DNA from: Burkholderia cenocepacia
GTDB lineage: Bacteria; Pseudomonadota; Gammaproteobacteria; Burkholderiales; Burkholderiaceae
DNA: 64,000 nt
NCBI RefSeq assembly: GCF_014211915.1
Contig: NZ_CP060041.1
Span: 434,001-498,000 of the forward strand
Direction: 5' to 3'
Both the position numbers and the translations under genes were made by a program. Under the pieces are notes generated by a model. That model saw only the letters and a program-made list of their open reading frames with translations, was not told the DNA's origin and made no database searches. Each line of letters begins with the position of its first letter. Position 1 is the first letter of the stretch. Shown here piece after piece: positions 51,238 through 60,442 of the stretch.

Positions 51238-52740
51238 TCAATCCGTGCGTCGCGTGTCCGACGACCACTCGACGATGTCGTCGAGCGGATACACCGGCCG
51301 CGCGAGCCGCTCGTAGCGAAACAGTCCGTAGTCCGAGCCCGTCACGCCGCGGCTGTCGCATTCGACCAGCGCGGACGAAATCGGCACGAACACCGGCCGG
51401 CAATACATCCGCGACTTCAGCAGCAGGAAGCGCGCGCGGCGCGGATCGACGCCCACGCTCTCGAACACGCCGAGATCCCACGGCTCCTGCGTGCGCTCGG
51501 TGACGACGAGCGTGGCCGTGCCGATGTCGAGCACGGCCGCGCGGCCCATGTACGCACGCTGCCCGGTATACGTCGGCCCGGTGATCACGTATTCGCCGTC
51601 GGTGATCGCGCGCACGATGCCCGTCGCGCGAAACGGTTCGCGCCGCACGCCGCCGTGCGACGGCAGCCGGTTGCCGACCGGCACCGTGACGGTTGCGCCG
51701 ACGCCCGCGTCGATCAGCGCCGCGACCGCGTCCGGGTCGCACAACGGTCCGCTGACGATCCCGTCGAGCCCGTGCGCGAGCGCGGCTTCGAGCAGGTCCA
51801 TCGTGTCGCACGGGCCGCCCGACATGCAGTTGTCGCCGTGATCGAGCATCAGCACGGGGCGGTCCGCGCCGTGCGCAAGCGCGGCGGCCTGCGCGACCGA
51901 TTCGGCGAGCGGCGCGCTGCGATAGACGAATTCGTCGCGCGCATCCCAGATCTGCCGCGCGATGCGCTCGGCCACTGCGTCGGCGGCGGCGCGGTCGCCA
52001 TCGGCCACCACGACCACACTGATGCACGGTGCAGGAATATCCGCGAGCGAGAAGCCGGGCAGGATCGACACCGCGAGCATCCCGTCGGCCTCGGCCGCGC
52101 GCGCGGCCTCCACCGCGCGCCGCATTGCGCCTTCGGCGCTCGCGCTGCGCAGCGTCGACGTCATCAGCGGCGGCTGCCGCCACGCGAGCACGGGCCGCGC
52201 GCGGCCGTACAGCCGGTCGAGCAGCAGCCGCGCCACGTGCTCGCCGGTCTCGTACATGTCGACGTGCGGATAAGTCTTGAAGCTGACGAGCACGTCCGCG
52301 TTGTCGATCATCTTCTGCGTGACGTTCGCGTGCAGGTCGAGCGCGACCGCGATCGGCGCGTCGGGCAGCGCCGCACGCACGCGCGCGAGCAGGTCGCCCT
52401 CGCCGTCCGCGCTCTGTTCGGCAACCATCGCGCCATGCAGGTCGAGCATCACCGCGTCGCAGCCCGGCGCCGCGGCGACGATCGCATCGCAGATCGCCGC
52501 ATACGCGTCGGCCGCGACCGGCCCGCTGGGGTTCGCAGCCGCCGACACGGGCGTCACGATGTCCGCGCCCGCGCGTTCGGCCGCGTCGATGAACGCCGCC
52601 ATCGCGGTACGCATCCCGCGATTCGCGCGATACGCGTCGTCGCCCCAGTCGGGGCCGTTGCGGCCGAACGCGGCGAGCGGCGTCGGCACCGGCGAGAACG
52701 TGTTGGTCTCGTGGTTCATCCGGGCGATCAGGATCTTCAT
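51238..52740 (-). CDS. M81 family metallopeptidase (MlrC-like)
   Basis: A 500-residue MlrC/M81 protein. ILIARMNHETNTFSPVPTPLAAFG at the N-terminus carries the family H-E-T-N-T-F-S motif; CDAVMLDLHGAMVAE and VALDLHANVTQKMIDNADVLVSFKTYPHVDMYETG hold the metal-binding D-x-H pairs; VLMLDHGDNCMSGGPCDTMDLLEAAL is also characteristic. The archetype cleaves linearised microcystin peptides, but most members sit in small-molecule catabolic operons. Its ATG overlaps the stop of the M20 hydrolase by 4 bp, so it belongs to the uptake-hydrolase operon. Confidence 0.9.
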   Translation of the reverse strand: MKILIARMNHETNTFSPVPTPLAAFGRNGPDWGDDAYRANRGMRTAMAAFIDAAERAGADIVTPVSAAANPSGPVAADAYAAICDAIVAAAPGCDAVMLDLHGAMVAEQSADGEGDLLARVRAALPDAPIAVALDLHANVTQKMIDNADVLVSFKTYPHVDMYETGEHVARLLLDRLYGRARPVLAWRQPPLMTSTLRSASAEGAMRRAVEAARAAEADGMLAVSILPGFSLADIPAPCISVVVVADGDRAAADAVAERIARQIWDARDEFVYRSAPLAESVAQAAALAHGADRPVLMLDHGDNCMSGGPCDTMDLLEAALAHGLDGIVSGPLCDPDAVAALIDAGVGATVTVPVGNRLPSHGGVRREPFRATGIVRAITDGEYVITGPTYTGQRAYMGRAAVLDIGTATLVVTERTQEPWDLGVFESVGVDPRRARFLLLKSRMYCRPVFVPISSALVECDSRGVTGSDYGLFRYERLARPVYPLDDIVEWSSDTRRTD

Positions 52741-54026
52741 CGCGCTTGGCCCTCCGCGATCCCGGCCGCGGCCAGCATCGCATGCAGCAGCACGTTGCAG
52801 CCGGCTTCCAGATGCGCCGGATCGGCGTCTTCGATCTCGTTGTGGCTGATGCCGTCCTTGCACGGCACGAAGATCATCGCGGTCGGCGCGACGCGCGCGA
52901 GATACACCGCGTCGTGACCCGCACCGCTGATCACGTTCATCGACGACAGCCCGAGCGCGCTCGCGCCGGCGCGGACCTGCTCGACCAGCGCCGGATCGAA
53001 CGGCTGCGGCGGAAAGTACACGACCGGCTCGATGTCGATCCGCATCCCGGCCGCCGCGCCGTGGTCGGCACATGCCGCACGCAATTCCGCATCCATCGCC
53101 GTCAGCGTCGCGTCGTCGGCCGCACGCAGGTCGACGGTCAACGTCACACGGCCGGGAATCACGTTGCGCGAATTCGGGTGCACGTCGACCCAGCCGACCG
53201 TGCCGCGTCCGTGCGGCGGATGCGCACGCGCGATGCCGTTCACCGCACGCACGAGATCGGCTGCGACCAGCAGCGCGTCGCGGCGCAGTTCCATCGGCGT
53301 CGGGCCCGCATGCGCCTCCATCCCGTGGACGGTCACGTCGTACCAGCGCTGTCCGAGCGCCCCGTCGACCACGCCGATCGTCGTGTCATGCGCTTCCAGC
53401 ACCGGCCCCTGCTCGATATGCGCTTCGAAATACGCGCCGACCGGATGCGCGCCGTGCCCCTCGTCGGCACTGCCCGCATAGCCGATCGCGGCCAGCGCAT
53501 CGCGCACCGACACGCCGTCGCGGTCGCATTGCGCGAGCGCATGGTCGAGCGTGAACGCGCCCGCGAACACGCCGGAACCCATCATCACCGGCACGAAGCG
53601 CGACCCTTCCTCGTTGGTCCAGACGGCCACCTCGAGCGGCGCGCGCGTGCGAACCCCGGCGTCGTCGAGCGTACGCAGCACCTCGAGGCCGGCCAGCACG
53701 CCGTAGTTGCCGTCGAACTTGCCGCCAGTGGGCTGCGTGTCGATATGGCTGCCCGTCGTCACGGGCGGCAGGTCGTCCCGTTCGCCCGCGCGCCGCGCAA
53801 AGATATTGCCGATCGCATCGACGCGCACCGTGCAGCCGATGTCCTTCGCCCATGCGACGAACAGGTCGCGCGCGTCGCGATCGAGTTCGGTGAGCGCGAG
53901 GCGGCACACGCCGCCCTTGTCGGTCGCGCCGATCCGCGCGAGCCGCATCAGGCTGTCCCACAGCCGCGCGCCATCGACGCGCAAGCCGGACGCCGCGACG
54001 CCCGGAGTCAAATCCTGTACTTGCAT
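52737..54026 (-). CDS. Zn-dependent M20 family hydrolase (N-carbamoyl-amino-acid hydrolase/allantoate amidohydrolase type)
   Basis: A 429-residue amidohydrolase of the hydantoinase/carbamoylase M20 branch. Metal and catalytic residues: H94-x-D96 in TGSHIDTQPTGGKFDGNYG, D105, E139-E140 in VWTNEEGSRF, and HIEQGPVLE and SGAGHDAVYLA with the later His ligands. DVTVHGMEAHAGPTPMELRRDAL is the dimerisation-domain signature of carbamoylases. The ATG at 54026 has GAGGA about 10 nt upstream; earlier Mets crowd that site. Likely role: remove a carbamoyl or ureido group from the imported compound. Confidence 0.92.
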   Translation of the reverse strand: MQVQDLTPGVAASGLRVDGARLWDSLMRLARIGATDKGGVCRLALTELDRDARDLFVAWAKDIGCTVRVDAIGNIFARRAGERDDLPPVTTGSHIDTQPTGGKFDGNYGVLAGLEVLRTLDDAGVRTRAPLEVAVWTNEEGSRFVPVMMGSGVFAGAFTLDHALAQCDRDGVSVRDALAAIGYAGSADEGHGAHPVGAYFEAHIEQGPVLEAHDTTIGVVDGALGQRWYDVTVHGMEAHAGPTPMELRRDALLVAADLVRAVNGIARAHPPHGRGTVGWVDVHPNSRNVIPGRVTLTVDLRAADDATLTAMDAELRAACADHGAAAGMRIDIEPVVYFPPQPFDPALVEQVRAGASALGLSSMNVISGAGHDAVYLARVAPTAMIFVPCKDGISHNEIEDADPAHLEAGCNVLLHAMLAAAGIAEGQAR

Positions 54027-54060
54027 CGTTGCCATTCCTCGCATTGAAAGGGCACGGCGC

Positions 54061-54762
54061 TCATGCCACACCGACACCCAGGTAGCGGTCCTTCACGTCA
54101 TGATCGGCCGCGAACGCCGCGTTGCTGCCTTCGTAGACGATCACGCCCTGTTCGATCACGAAGTGGCGGTCCGCGAGCTGCGTGCACACTTCGAGGTTCT
54201 GCTCGACGAGCAGGATCGCGACGCCGGCCGCCTTGATCCGCTTCAACTGCTCGACGATCTCCTCGACGATCACCGGCGCGAGCCCCTCGACCGGCTCATC
54301 GAGCATCAGCAGCCGCGGATGATTCATCAGCGCGCGGCCGATCGCGAGCATCTGCTGCTCGCCGCCCGACAACTGCGCACCGCCGTTGCGGCGGCGCTCC
54401 TTCAGGCGCGGAAAGATCCGGTAGATATCGTCGAGCTGCCACGGCGAATCGCGGCGCGCGCCGAGCCGCAGGTTTTCCTCGACCGACAGCAGCCGGAAAA
54501 TCCCGCGATGCTCGGGCACGAAGCACAGTCCGCCCGCGGCGATCCGGTGCGCCGGCTGCCCGGCCACCGGCCGGCCCGCGAACGTCACCGTGCCGCCGGT
54601 CGGCGCGACGACGCCCGCGATCGTCTTCAGCGTCGTCGATTTACCCGCGCCGTTGCGGCCGAGCAGCGTCACCGTCTCGCCTTCGTTCACGTTCAGCGAA
54701 ATGCCCTGCAGCACGTGGCTCTTGCCGTAGCACGCGTGCACCTCCTTCACGTCGAGCATCAT
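54061..54762 (-). CDS. Branched-chain amino-acid-type ABC transporter ATPase (LivF-like)
   Basis: A 233-residue ABC ATPase. Walker A GRNGAGKST at residues 35-43, signature LSGGEQQMLAIGRALM, Walker B LLMLDEPVEGLAP with the LivF-specific VEGLAP, and switch His region LLVEQNLEV. With the LivG-like partner it powers the uptake system. Overlaps livG-like gene by ATGA; 34 bp before the M20 hydrolase gene. Confidence 0.94.
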   Translation of the reverse strand: MMLDVKEVHACYGKSHVLQGISLNVNEGETVTLLGRNGAGKSTTLKTIAGVVAPTGGTVTFAGRPVAGQPAHRIAAGGLCFVPEHRGIFRLLSVEENLRLGARRDSPWQLDDIYRIFPRLKERRRNGGAQLSGGEQQMLAIGRALMNHPRLLMLDEPVEGLAPVIVEEIVEQLKRIKAAGVAILLVEQNLEVCTQLADRHFVIEQGVIVYEGSNAAFAADHDVKDRYLGVGVA

Positions 54763-55526
54763 GCGCGGCCTCCGGTGATCATGTTGCCGAGATACGCGCT
54801 GCGCACGCGCGCGTCGCCGCGAATCACGTCGGGTTGGCCTTCGACCAGCACGCGCCCCTGCTGCATCACCGTGATCGTGTCCGAGATATCCATCACGATG
54901 CCCATGTTGTGCTCGATCAGCACGACCGTGTAGTCGTCGCGCAGGCCGCGGATCAGCGCCTTCATGTCGTCGAGATCGTCGATGCCCATGCCCGACGTCG
55001 GCTCGTCGAGGAAGATCGCGCGCGGCCGCGCCGCCAGCGCCATGCCGACCTCGAGCCGGCGTTGCTGGCCATGCGACAGCACGCCGGCCGCCGTGTCGGC
55101 GAAGCGCTGCAGGCCGAGCCGCTCGAGGACGTCGTCGACGATGCCGTCATGCGCGAGCGCGCCGCGCGGCGGCGTCCACGGATTCAGCGCCCGCCGCGAT
55201 TCGACGCCCTGTGCGGCGACGCGCAGGTTCTCGCGCACGCTCAGGTTCGGAAACAGGCTCGTGACCTGGAACGAGCGGGCGATGCCGCGCCGCACGCGCT
55301 TGTGATCGGGTTCGTGCGACACGTCGTGACCGTCGAACAGGATCGAGCCCGACGTGATCGGCAGCGTGCCCGTCAGCGTATGGAACAGCGTCGTCTTGCC
55401 CGCGCCGTTCGGGCCGATCACCGAATGCACGGTGCGCGGCATGATGCGCAGATCGACGCCGCCCAGCGCCGTGAATTTGCCGTAACGCTTGACGATGCCG
55501 CGTGCTTCGAGAATCGCTTCGCTCAT
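54759..55526 (-). CDS. Branched-chain amino-acid-type ABC transporter ATPase (LivG-like)
   Basis: A 255-residue ATPase. Walker A GPNGAGKTT, Q-loop RSFQVTSLFPNLSVRENL, signature LSHGQQRRLEVGMALA (SHGQ instead of SGGQ, as in urea and amide LivG-like proteins), Walker B AIFLDEPTSGMGIDDL, and LIEHNMGIVMDISD. The ALNPWTPP insertion is typical of LivG. Overlaps both neighbours by 4 bp (ATGA). The SHGQQ signature hints at the urea/amide branch rather than strict leucine transport (inference). Confidence 0.93.
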   Translation of the reverse strand: MSEAILEARGIVKRYGKFTALGGVDLRIMPRTVHSVIGPNGAGKTTLFHTLTGTLPITSGSILFDGHDVSHEPDHKRVRRGIARSFQVTSLFPNLSVRENLRVAAQGVESRRALNPWTPPRGALAHDGIVDDVLERLGLQRFADTAAGVLSHGQQRRLEVGMALAARPRAIFLDEPTSGMGIDDLDDMKALIRGLRDDYTVVLIEHNMGIVMDISDTITVMQQGRVLVEGQPDVIRGDARVRSAYLGNMITGGRA

Positions 55527-56566
55527 TGCCGCTCCTTGACCGTGACCGCCGCGCGATCGCCACGCCGCAGCGACGCCACGATGCGTTCGCCCAGCCCCCA
55601 CAACCCGCGCTGCATGAACAGGCTGACCGCGATCAGCACGAGGCCGAGCAGCAGCAGCCAGCGCGGCCACAGCGTCGACAGCCAGTCCGCGAACAGCACG
55701 TAGAACGCCGCGCCGAGCACCGACGCGAACAGGTTGCCCGTGCCGCCGATCACCGTCATCACGAGGATCATTTCACTCGTGTGATAGTCGATGTTCGACA
55801 GCGGCGCGATGCCCGTCATCAGCGCGTGCAGCGCCCCCGCCAGGCCCGTGACCGCGCCCGAGATCACGAACGCCGCGAGCTTGAAGCGTTTCACGTCGTA
55901 GCCGGCCGCCGCCGCGCGCGCCTCGTTGTCGCGAATCGCGAGCAGCGTGCGGCCGAACACCGAGCGCGACACGCGCAGCAGCAGCCAGAACACCGCGACG
56001 AACAACACCGCGACGAAGCCGTAGTAACGCCACGGCGAATCCAGCGCGACGAGCGGATGCCCGAACGCGGCGAGCGCGGGGCGCGGGATGTCGAGCAGCC
56101 CGTTGTCGCCGCCCGTCACATCCGGCGTCGTATACGCGAGGAAGTAGAACAACTGCCCGAACGCGAGCGTCAGCATCACGAAGTAAGTGCCGCGCTGCCG
56201 GATCGAGAACCAGCCGACGAGTGCGGCCGCGACGGCGCCGAGCACCGCCGCCGCCAGCAGCGCGACGCTCACCGATGCGACACCGCGCGTCAGCACCAGC
56301 CCCGCCGCGTAGCTGCCGAGCCCGAAGAAGATGCCCTGCCCGAACGACAGCAGGCCCGTGTACCCGAGCAGCAGGTTGCAGCCGAGCGCGGCGAGCGCGA
56401 ACACCAGCACTTCGGTCGCGAGCGAGCCCGAACTCAACACGAGCGGCAACACGCACGCGGCGACCACCGCGAGCCAGCCTTCCGGCCGCTGCAGCACGCC
56501 GCGCCACGGCCGCGGGCGTTGCGACGCCGCCGCGCCCGGCGGCAACGGTTTCGACGAATCGATCAT
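55523..56566 (-). CDS. Branched-chain amino-acid-type ABC transporter permease (LivM-like)
   Basis: A 347-residue inner-membrane permease with about ten membrane segments. FALAALGCNLLLGYTGLLSFGQGIFFGLGSYAAGLVL is the N-terminal LivM signature, and GRTLLAIRDNEARAAAAGYDVKRFKLAAFVISGAVTGLAGALHALM the E-A-A coupling loop. A polar N-terminus (PPGAAASQRPRP) precedes. ATGA overlaps with both livH-like and livG-like genes. Confidence 0.94.
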   Translation of the reverse strand: MIDSSKPLPPGAAASQRPRPWRGVLQRPEGWLAVVAACVLPLVLSSGSLATEVLVFALAALGCNLLLGYTGLLSFGQGIFFGLGSYAAGLVLTRGVASVSVALLAAAVLGAVAAALVGWFSIRQRGTYFVMLTLAFGQLFYFLAYTTPDVTGGDNGLLDIPRPALAAFGHPLVALDSPWRYYGFVAVLFVAVFWLLLRVSRSVFGRTLLAIRDNEARAAAAGYDVKRFKLAAFVISGAVTGLAGALHALMTGIAPLSNIDYHTSEMILVMTVIGGTGNLFASVLGAAFYVLFADWLSTLWPRWLLLLGLVLIAVSLFMQRGLWGLGERIVASLRRGDRAAVTVKERQ

Positions 56567-57423
56567 GCGGCCCTCCCCAGCAAACCGTTCGGACGCAGCA
56601 GCAGTACGGCCGCCATCGCGACGTAGATCATCAATCGCGCGCCTTCCGGCCACAGCGTGCTCATCAGGCTCTGCACGATGCCGACCAGCAGCCCGCCGAC
56701 GAGCGCACCGAGAAAATTCCCCATCCCGCCGACGACGACCACGACGAACGCGACGCCGAGCGCCTCGATCCCCATGAACGGATCGACGCCGCGGATCGGT
56801 GCGGCGAGCACGCCGGCCAGCGCGGCCGTCGCCGCGCCGAGCGCGAACACGAGGCTGAACACACGCGTCACGTTGATGCCGAGCAGCGACACCATCTCCG
56901 TCGACTCGCTGCCCGCGCGCACCGTACTGCCGAGCCGCGTACCTTCGAGCACCCACCACAGCAGCGCGGCGAGCACGGCCGTGAAGCCGATCACGAACAG
57001 CCGGTACTTCGGATAGACGAAGCCGCCCCAGATCACGACGCCGTTCAGCGCGTCGGGCGGCGGCACGTTGTCGCCGAGCGGGCCCCACGCGAGGATCGCG
57101 CACTCCTGCAGCACGAGCGCGAGGCCGACCGTCGCCAAGATGTGAAATTCGTGCTGCTGCGCGTACACGTGGCGCAGCACCAGCTTCTCGACGATCCATG
57201 CGAACGCGCCGACGACGAGCGGCACGATCGCGAGCGCGACCCAGAAATTCGCCGACCATTGCAGCGCCTGGTAGCAGAGATACGCGCCGAGCAGATAGAA
57301 CGCGCCGTGAGCGAAATTCACGAAGCGCAGCAGGCCGAACACGATCGACAGGCCGACGGCGAGCAGGAAATACAGCATGCCCACGCCGATGCCGTTGACG
57401 ATCTGCAGCAGATAGACGTTCAT
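56563..57423 (-). CDS. Branched-chain amino-acid-type ABC transporter permease (LivH-like)
   Basis: A 286-residue permease. MNVYLLQIVNGIGVGMLYFLLAVGLSIVFGLLRFVNFAHGAFYLLGAYLCYQAL is the LivH start with the G-L-x-x-x-N-F-A-H-G motif. The coupling region is STEMVSLLGINVTRVFSLVFALGAATAALAGVLAAP. The ATG at 57423 starts this motif; upstream codons do not fit. It lies 70 bp after the binding-protein gene and overlaps livM-like gene by 4 bp. Confidence 0.94.
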   Translation of the reverse strand: MNVYLLQIVNGIGVGMLYFLLAVGLSIVFGLLRFVNFAHGAFYLLGAYLCYQALQWSANFWVALAIVPLVVGAFAWIVEKLVLRHVYAQQHEFHILATVGLALVLQECAILAWGPLGDNVPPPDALNGVVIWGGFVYPKYRLFVIGFTAVLAALLWWVLEGTRLGSTVRAGSESTEMVSLLGINVTRVFSLVFALGAATAALAGVLAAPIRGVDPFMGIEALGVAFVVVVVGGMGNFLGALVGGLLVGIVQSLMSTLWPEGARLMIYVAMAAVLLLRPNGLLGRAA

Positions 57424-57493
57424 GGCTTCCGTGTCGGAGAGGAAGGTAACGGACGCCCGCGGCGCGCGTGGCGCCGCGAACGCATGCACGGCG

Positions 57494-58717
57494 TCACGCG
57501 AGCTTGCAGCCCGTCTTGTCGAGCGGCAGGAACGACTGGCCGGAGCTGACGATGTCGGCATAGTCGTCCGCGTTCTTCATCCGGCTCTTCGGCTTGCCCT
57601 TCAGCAGGTAGTAGTTCTTCAGCACCTGGTGGTCGCCCTTGCGGATTTCCTCCGGACCCGTGAGCCCGTCGTACTTCATCCCTTCCATCGCCGCGACGAC
57701 CTTCTTCGGATCGGCGCTGCCGGCCTTCACCATCGCGTCGATCAGGATCTTCGAGCAGATGTACGAGCCCGCGAGGCTGTAGTTCGGGTTCGCCTTGAAC
57801 GCGGCGTTCGCGCGCTTCACGAGATCGCGGTTCAGCGGCGAATCGATGCCGTGCCAGTACTGCGCGCCGAAATACACGCCGTCGCAGATGTCCGGCCCGA
57901 GCGCCTCGAACTGCTCGAGGCCCGATGCCCACGCGAGCAGGATCGTGCAGTTGCGCTTCATCCCGAAGCTGACGGCCTGGCGCAGCGTGTCCGACGATTG
58001 CGAGCCGAAGTTCAGGATCAGCAGCACGTCCGGCTGCGCGGCCGCCGCATTCGTCAGGTAGCCGCTGAACTCCTTCTCGGCGAGCGAGTGATAGCTGTTG
58101 CCGACGTGCTCGATGCCCTTCTCCTTGAAGACCGCCTTCGCGGCCGACAGCAGGCCGTCGCCGAACACGTATTGCGGCGTGATCGTGTACCAGCGCTTCG
58201 CCTTCGGCAGCATCTGGATCAACGGGCGCACCGTCTGCTCGATCGCGCCGAAGGTCGGCACCGACCAGCGGAACGTCGCCGCGTTGCAGTCCTTGCCGGT
58301 GATCTCGTCCGCGCCGGCCGTCGTGATGAACACGCCGTCCGCCTTCTGGACTTCCTTGCCCATCGCCAGCGATTCGGACGACAGGATGCCGCCCGCGAAG
58401 AAACGCACGCCCTTCTGCTGCGCGATCTCCTGCACGCGCCGCACGGCCGTCGCGGGCTTGCCCTCGGTGTCGAGCGCCGTATAGGCGAGCGGCGCGCCGA
58501 GCACCTTGCCGTATTGCTTGACGGCGAGCTGCATGCCGAGATCGGCGTACTTGCCGTTGGCGGCGAACGGGCCGGACATCGGCACCGGGCAGGCAAGCTG
58601 GATGGGCGCGCCCTGCGCGAACGCGACCCGGGACGACATGCTGCCGAGCGCGCCCGGCACGGCCGACAGCGCGGCCAGTTTCAACAGTTCTCGGCGATTC
58701 AAGTTGACGCTCCTCAT
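57494..58717 (-). CDS. ABC transporter substrate-binding protein (Peripla_BP_6, LivJ/amide type) with Tat-like signal
   Basis: A 407-residue periplasmic binding protein. The signal NRRELLKLAALSAVPGALGSMSSRVAFAQ contains twin arginines, indicating Tat or similar export. The Peripla_BP_6 core follows: IQLACPVPMSGPFAANGKYADLGMQLAVKQYG, VRFFAGGILSSESLAMGKEVQ, YTITPQYVFGDGLLSAAKAVFKEKG. A TTG at 58702 with AGGAG 8 nt upstream would give MNRRELLKL and may be the true start; ATG 58717 lacks a ribosome site. First gene of the seven-gene operon; the GntR palindrome lies 67 bp upstream. Confidence 0.93.
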   Translation of the reverse strand: MRSVNLNRRELLKLAALSAVPGALGSMSSRVAFAQGAPIQLACPVPMSGPFAANGKYADLGMQLAVKQYGKVLGAPLAYTALDTEGKPATAVRRVQEIAQQKGVRFFAGGILSSESLAMGKEVQKADGVFITTAGADEITGKDCNAATFRWSVPTFGAIEQTVRPLIQMLPKAKRWYTITPQYVFGDGLLSAAKAVFKEKGIEHVGNSYHSLAEKEFSGYLTNAAAAQPDVLLILNFGSQSSDTLRQAVSFGMKRNCTILLAWASGLEQFEALGPDICDGVYFGAQYWHGIDSPLNRDLVKRANAAFKANPNYSLAGSYICSKILIDAMVKAGSADPKKVVAAMEGMKYDGLTGPEEIRKGDHQVLKNYYLLKGKPKSRMKNADDYADIVSSGQSFLPLDKTGCKLA

Positions 58718-58784
58718 GAGGGGGACACACGCGATACGACCGACTGCCAAACCGTGCCCACGCCACTCTTCGATGCGCGCCGCC

Positions 58785-58820
58785 GGTTGATCCTATTTAT
58801 CATGATAAATAGAATCAACC
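58785..58820. promoter_or_regulatory. 36-bp near-perfect palindrome between binding-protein and GntR genes
   Basis: The arms read GGTTGATCCTATTTATCATG and its reverse complement with a single mismatch (C versus T). The AT-rich core TATTTATCATGATAAATA spans 58793-58810. It is centred between the divergent starts at 58717 and 58932. Its length and symmetry suit a FadR-type GntR dimer or pair of dimers, and on the minus strand TTGATT-N17-TAGGAT within it could be the operon promoter, so repression is likely. Confidence 0.7.
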
Positions 58821-58931
58821 TGATGCTAGAGTTGATCAAAATTGGTGTCAATCAGGCAAAATTCCGTACCCGCGCCGGGACCGATCGTCGACGATGACGC
58901 GGGCGCGCGGTCAGACAAAGGAGTCGTGAAG

Positions 58932-59789
58932 ATGGTCATGGACCGAGCCAGGGCGGGCCTCGCGGTCGAAATCAAGCAGCCGAAGCGGGCCGACCTCGTC
59001 GCCGAGGAGATCAAGCGGCTGATCACCGAGAAGGACCTGAAGCCGGGCGACCGCCTGCCGCGCGAGGCCGAGCTGCAGCAGCTCTATGCGGTGAGCAAGA
59101 GCACGATCCGGGAGGCGCTGAAATCGCTCGAGGTGCAGGGGCTCATCAAGGTCACGACAGGGCCGTCGGGCGGCGGGATGGTCGTCGAGGTGCCACTCGA
59201 CCGCACGCTTCAGTTGCTGCAGAACTACCTGTTCTTCAAGGACGTGACGATCGACGACATCTATACGGTGCGCAAGCTGCTCGAACCCGAGCTCGCTGCC
59301 GGCGCCGTACCGCACCTGACCGAGCGCGACTTCGCGGCGCTGGAATCCAACATCGCGTGCTGCGACGGCGGGTCGGGCGTGCACGATCGCGGCCACATGC
59401 TGCGTCAGCGGCAGGAGGACACGACGTTCCACGACATCCTCGCGGCCGCGAATCCGAATCCGTTCCTGCGCTTCAGCTGCGAACTGATCAACGAGATGAT
59501 CCGGCAATTGATCGAGTTCCGGAACGATACGCCGCTCGCCGAGCACAAGCGCTTCGGCGAGGCGAACGTATCGATCCACAAGGCGATCCTGCAGGCCGCG
59601 CGCGAGCGTGATGCCGAACGCGTCCGTGCGCTGATGGTCGAGCACATGACCGAAGCGCCCAAGCATGTGAAGCGGATGAAAGGCAAGCTGCGCGGGCGGC
59701 TGATCCTCGATTCCGAGATCCGCAGGCGGGCCGCCGCCGCACCCGTCGCCGAATCCGGTACGGCCGCGGCGGACCCGGAAGAACGCTGA
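58932..59789 (+). CDS. GntR family (FadR/FCD-type) regulator of the uptake-hydrolase operon
   Basis: A 285-residue protein. The N-terminal winged HTH is ADLVAEEIKRLITEKDLKPGDRLPREAELQQLYAVSKSTIREALKSLEVQGLIKVTTGPSGG. The FCD domain follows, with VRKLLEPELAAGAVPHLTERDF, HDILAAANPNPFL and the metal-site His in SIHKAILQAARERDAERVRALMVEHM. AGGAG lies 8 nt before ATG 58932; an earlier open frame is discarded. Divergent from the seven-gene operon across the 36-bp palindrome; almost certainly its repressor. Confidence 0.92.
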   Translation: MVMDRARAGLAVEIKQPKRADLVAEEIKRLITEKDLKPGDRLPREAELQQLYAVSKSTIREALKSLEVQGLIKVTTGPSGGGMVVEVPLDRTLQLLQNYLFFKDVTIDDIYTVRKLLEPELAAGAVPHLTERDFAALESNIACCDGGSGVHDRGHMLRQRQEDTTFHDILAAANPNPFLRFSCELINEMIRQLIEFRNDTPLAEHKRFGEANVSIHKAILQAARERDAERVRALMVEHMTEAPKHVKRMKGKLRGRLILDSEIRRRAAAAPVAESGTAAADPEER

Positions 59790-60442
59790 GCCGCGGCACA
59801 TGCGGCGTGGCGTCGAGGGCTGCAAGGGCCGACCGCTTCGCGGGAATCGAAGTCGTCGAATATCGCGCGGCACTCGGCGTGCTCGGGAAGACCGCGCCGA
59901 CGATCGCACGCGTGCGCCGCGACGACGGTTTTACCGAACTGATTCGGTCTTCGAATCAATTTTTACGCACGCAGCGCTTCGCTACCGCGCTCCCGGCGAC
60001 GCATCGCCGCGATCTCCCGCGGGTAGACGCGATTTATCGATTGTTCTATACTCGCGTCAACTTCATCACAAAACGCATGATCTCGTGCGTAACGTGATGC
60101 CATTTCGCACTTCGTTGCGCATGCATCCGTTTCGCCACGTCAAAGGGGCCTCCGGCCCCAGCGGTCGGCTTCCAGCCGTCCGCATCCATGCCGTCTTCAC
60201 AGGACGGTGCCCTGCTCGAACGCGCCTCGCCGTTACGGCGCCGCCGGGCTGAACCTGACAATCAGACGAACGCGTCGTTGCGTTCACCCGACCGCCAGCC
60301 GCACCTCGGTGCAGCCGGCAGCACTGTTTCCGTCAGTTCAATCGCGGCCATGCCGGGATCACGAACTTCCATCGCGACGCCATGCGGCGTCATCGCGGCG
60401 TGCGCCTGCGCGCGCCGCACCGAATCGAGGAGGCGTATCTTC
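59790..60442. other. Intergenic region between GntR and betaine-transporter operon
   Basis: 653 bp without a recognisable gene; an open frame at 59807-60097 shows no family features. It contains a possible promoter at 60024-60052 and a short GGGGCC/GGCCCC hairpin (60145-60159) without a T-run on the plus strand. Confidence 0.5.
60024..60052 (+). promoter_or_regulatory. Candidate promoter for the betaine-transporter operon
   Basis: TAGACG (60024-60029), a 17-bp spacer and TATACT (60047-60052) approximate a sigma-70 promoter (4 of 6 and 5 of 6 consensus bases). It would leave a leader of about 390 nt before the ATG at 60443. Confidence 0.35.

Noticed and set aside
60145..60159. GGGGCC-TCC-GGCCCC hairpin considered as a terminator
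   Set aside because: Its T-run lies only on the minus strand and no minus-strand gene ends there; stem is short.
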